NCBI GenBank assembly: GCA_049697115.1
Contig: JBAVVD010000011.1
Span: 1-43,075, forward strand
DNA from: JBAVVD01 sp049697115
GTDB taxonomy: Bacteria > Acidobacteriota > Aminicenantia > Aminicenantales > UBA4085
Length of the DNA: 43,075 nt
Reading direction: 5' to 3'
Below are positions 42,915 through 43,075 of this stretch, in pieces. Made by a program: the position numbers and the translations under genes. Under the pieces are notes generated by a model. That model saw only the letters and a program-made list of their open reading frames with translations. It had not been told where the DNA came from and did no database searches. Position 1 is the first letter of the stretch. Each line of letters opens with the position of its first letter.

Positions 42915-43075
42915 ATGATTTCTCCTTTCTGAGTGGGATCAAACAATCCAATTCCCTTTAAAGAATATACGGTGTTATTGGAACAAAGTTACAGCGGATA
43001 ATCAAGAGAATATTTTCCTCCCAAATTTGAAGAGATTCACTTCATTCAAACACCAACGGTGGATTTACAAAAGGG
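42915..43075. other. Upstream region of the ABC operon, otherwise empty
   Basis: 161 nt to the right window edge, AT-rich, with a TATATT on the minus strand near 42968 that could be a minus-10 box but has no clear minus-35. No ORF or RNA gene is seen. Confidence 0.3.

Overview
The window is a 43 kb stretch of a dense bacterial chromosome. It reads as a diderm: there is a short outer-membrane-type beta-barrel protein, several signal peptides and a twin-arginine-like leader. The metabolism looks anaerobic or facultative and amino-acid based: four-subunit 2-oxoacid:ferredoxin oxidoreductase, ornithine aminotransferase, glycyl radical enzyme, peptidases, hydantoinase-type genes, and the membrane arm of complex I. 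The gene mix resembles Acidobacteriota/Aminicenantota-like genomes, but that is an impression from protein style and not a demonstrated placement.

Layout. 1-3100 (minus): thrC-hflK-hflC, divergent from tadA. 3070-11576 (plus, with one minus gene): tadA, tRNA-Ser(CGA), homoserine dehydrogenase, a phytoene-desaturase-like flavoprotein, tRNA-Ser(GGA), ornithine aminotransferase, eamA (minus), then dnaX-ybaB-recR. This looks like the known tadA/tRNA-Ser/dnaX-ybaB-recR neighbourhood with metabolic genes between its parts. 11603-14607: porG-D-A-B operon. 14616-14871 and 16002-16147: two unrelated long inverted-repeat elements on either side of a secreted DUF1028-TPR gene. 16169-20075: an exported PPP-type phosphatase and a two-gene M16 peptidase operon (one subunit with the zinc motif, one without). 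20368-22100: a sigma-54 response regulator whose 3' end overlaps the RNase P RNA gene; the likely rnpB promoter also lies inside the coding region. 22184-27906 (minus): nuoJKLMN. 28093-28169: initiator tRNA behind a consensus promoter. 28363-32164: receiver-only response regulator, glycyl-radical activase and its glycyl radical enzyme. 32228-34938: M24 aminopeptidase, nitrilase-fold amidase and a NusG paralogue, all overlapping. 34958-42914 (minus): ABC-2 permease, ABC ATPase, FmdB-like zinc ribbon, hyuA, hyuB, a non-canonical NRAMP protein and a beta-barrel protein.

Function. Peptide and amino-acid breakdown (M16, M24, ornithine aminotransferase, amidase, HyuAB) would feed 2-oxoacids to the ferredoxin oxidoreductase, and complex I would use the reducing power. 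No phage, CRISPR array, transposase or classical defence system was seen. The less ordinary items are the regulator/rnpB overlap, the inverted-repeat elements, several minus-10 boxes only 10-14 nt from start codons lacking Shine-Dalgarno sequences (suggesting near-leaderless mRNAs), the glycyl radical enzyme of unknown substrate, and the NRAMP protein lacking canonical metal-binding residues.
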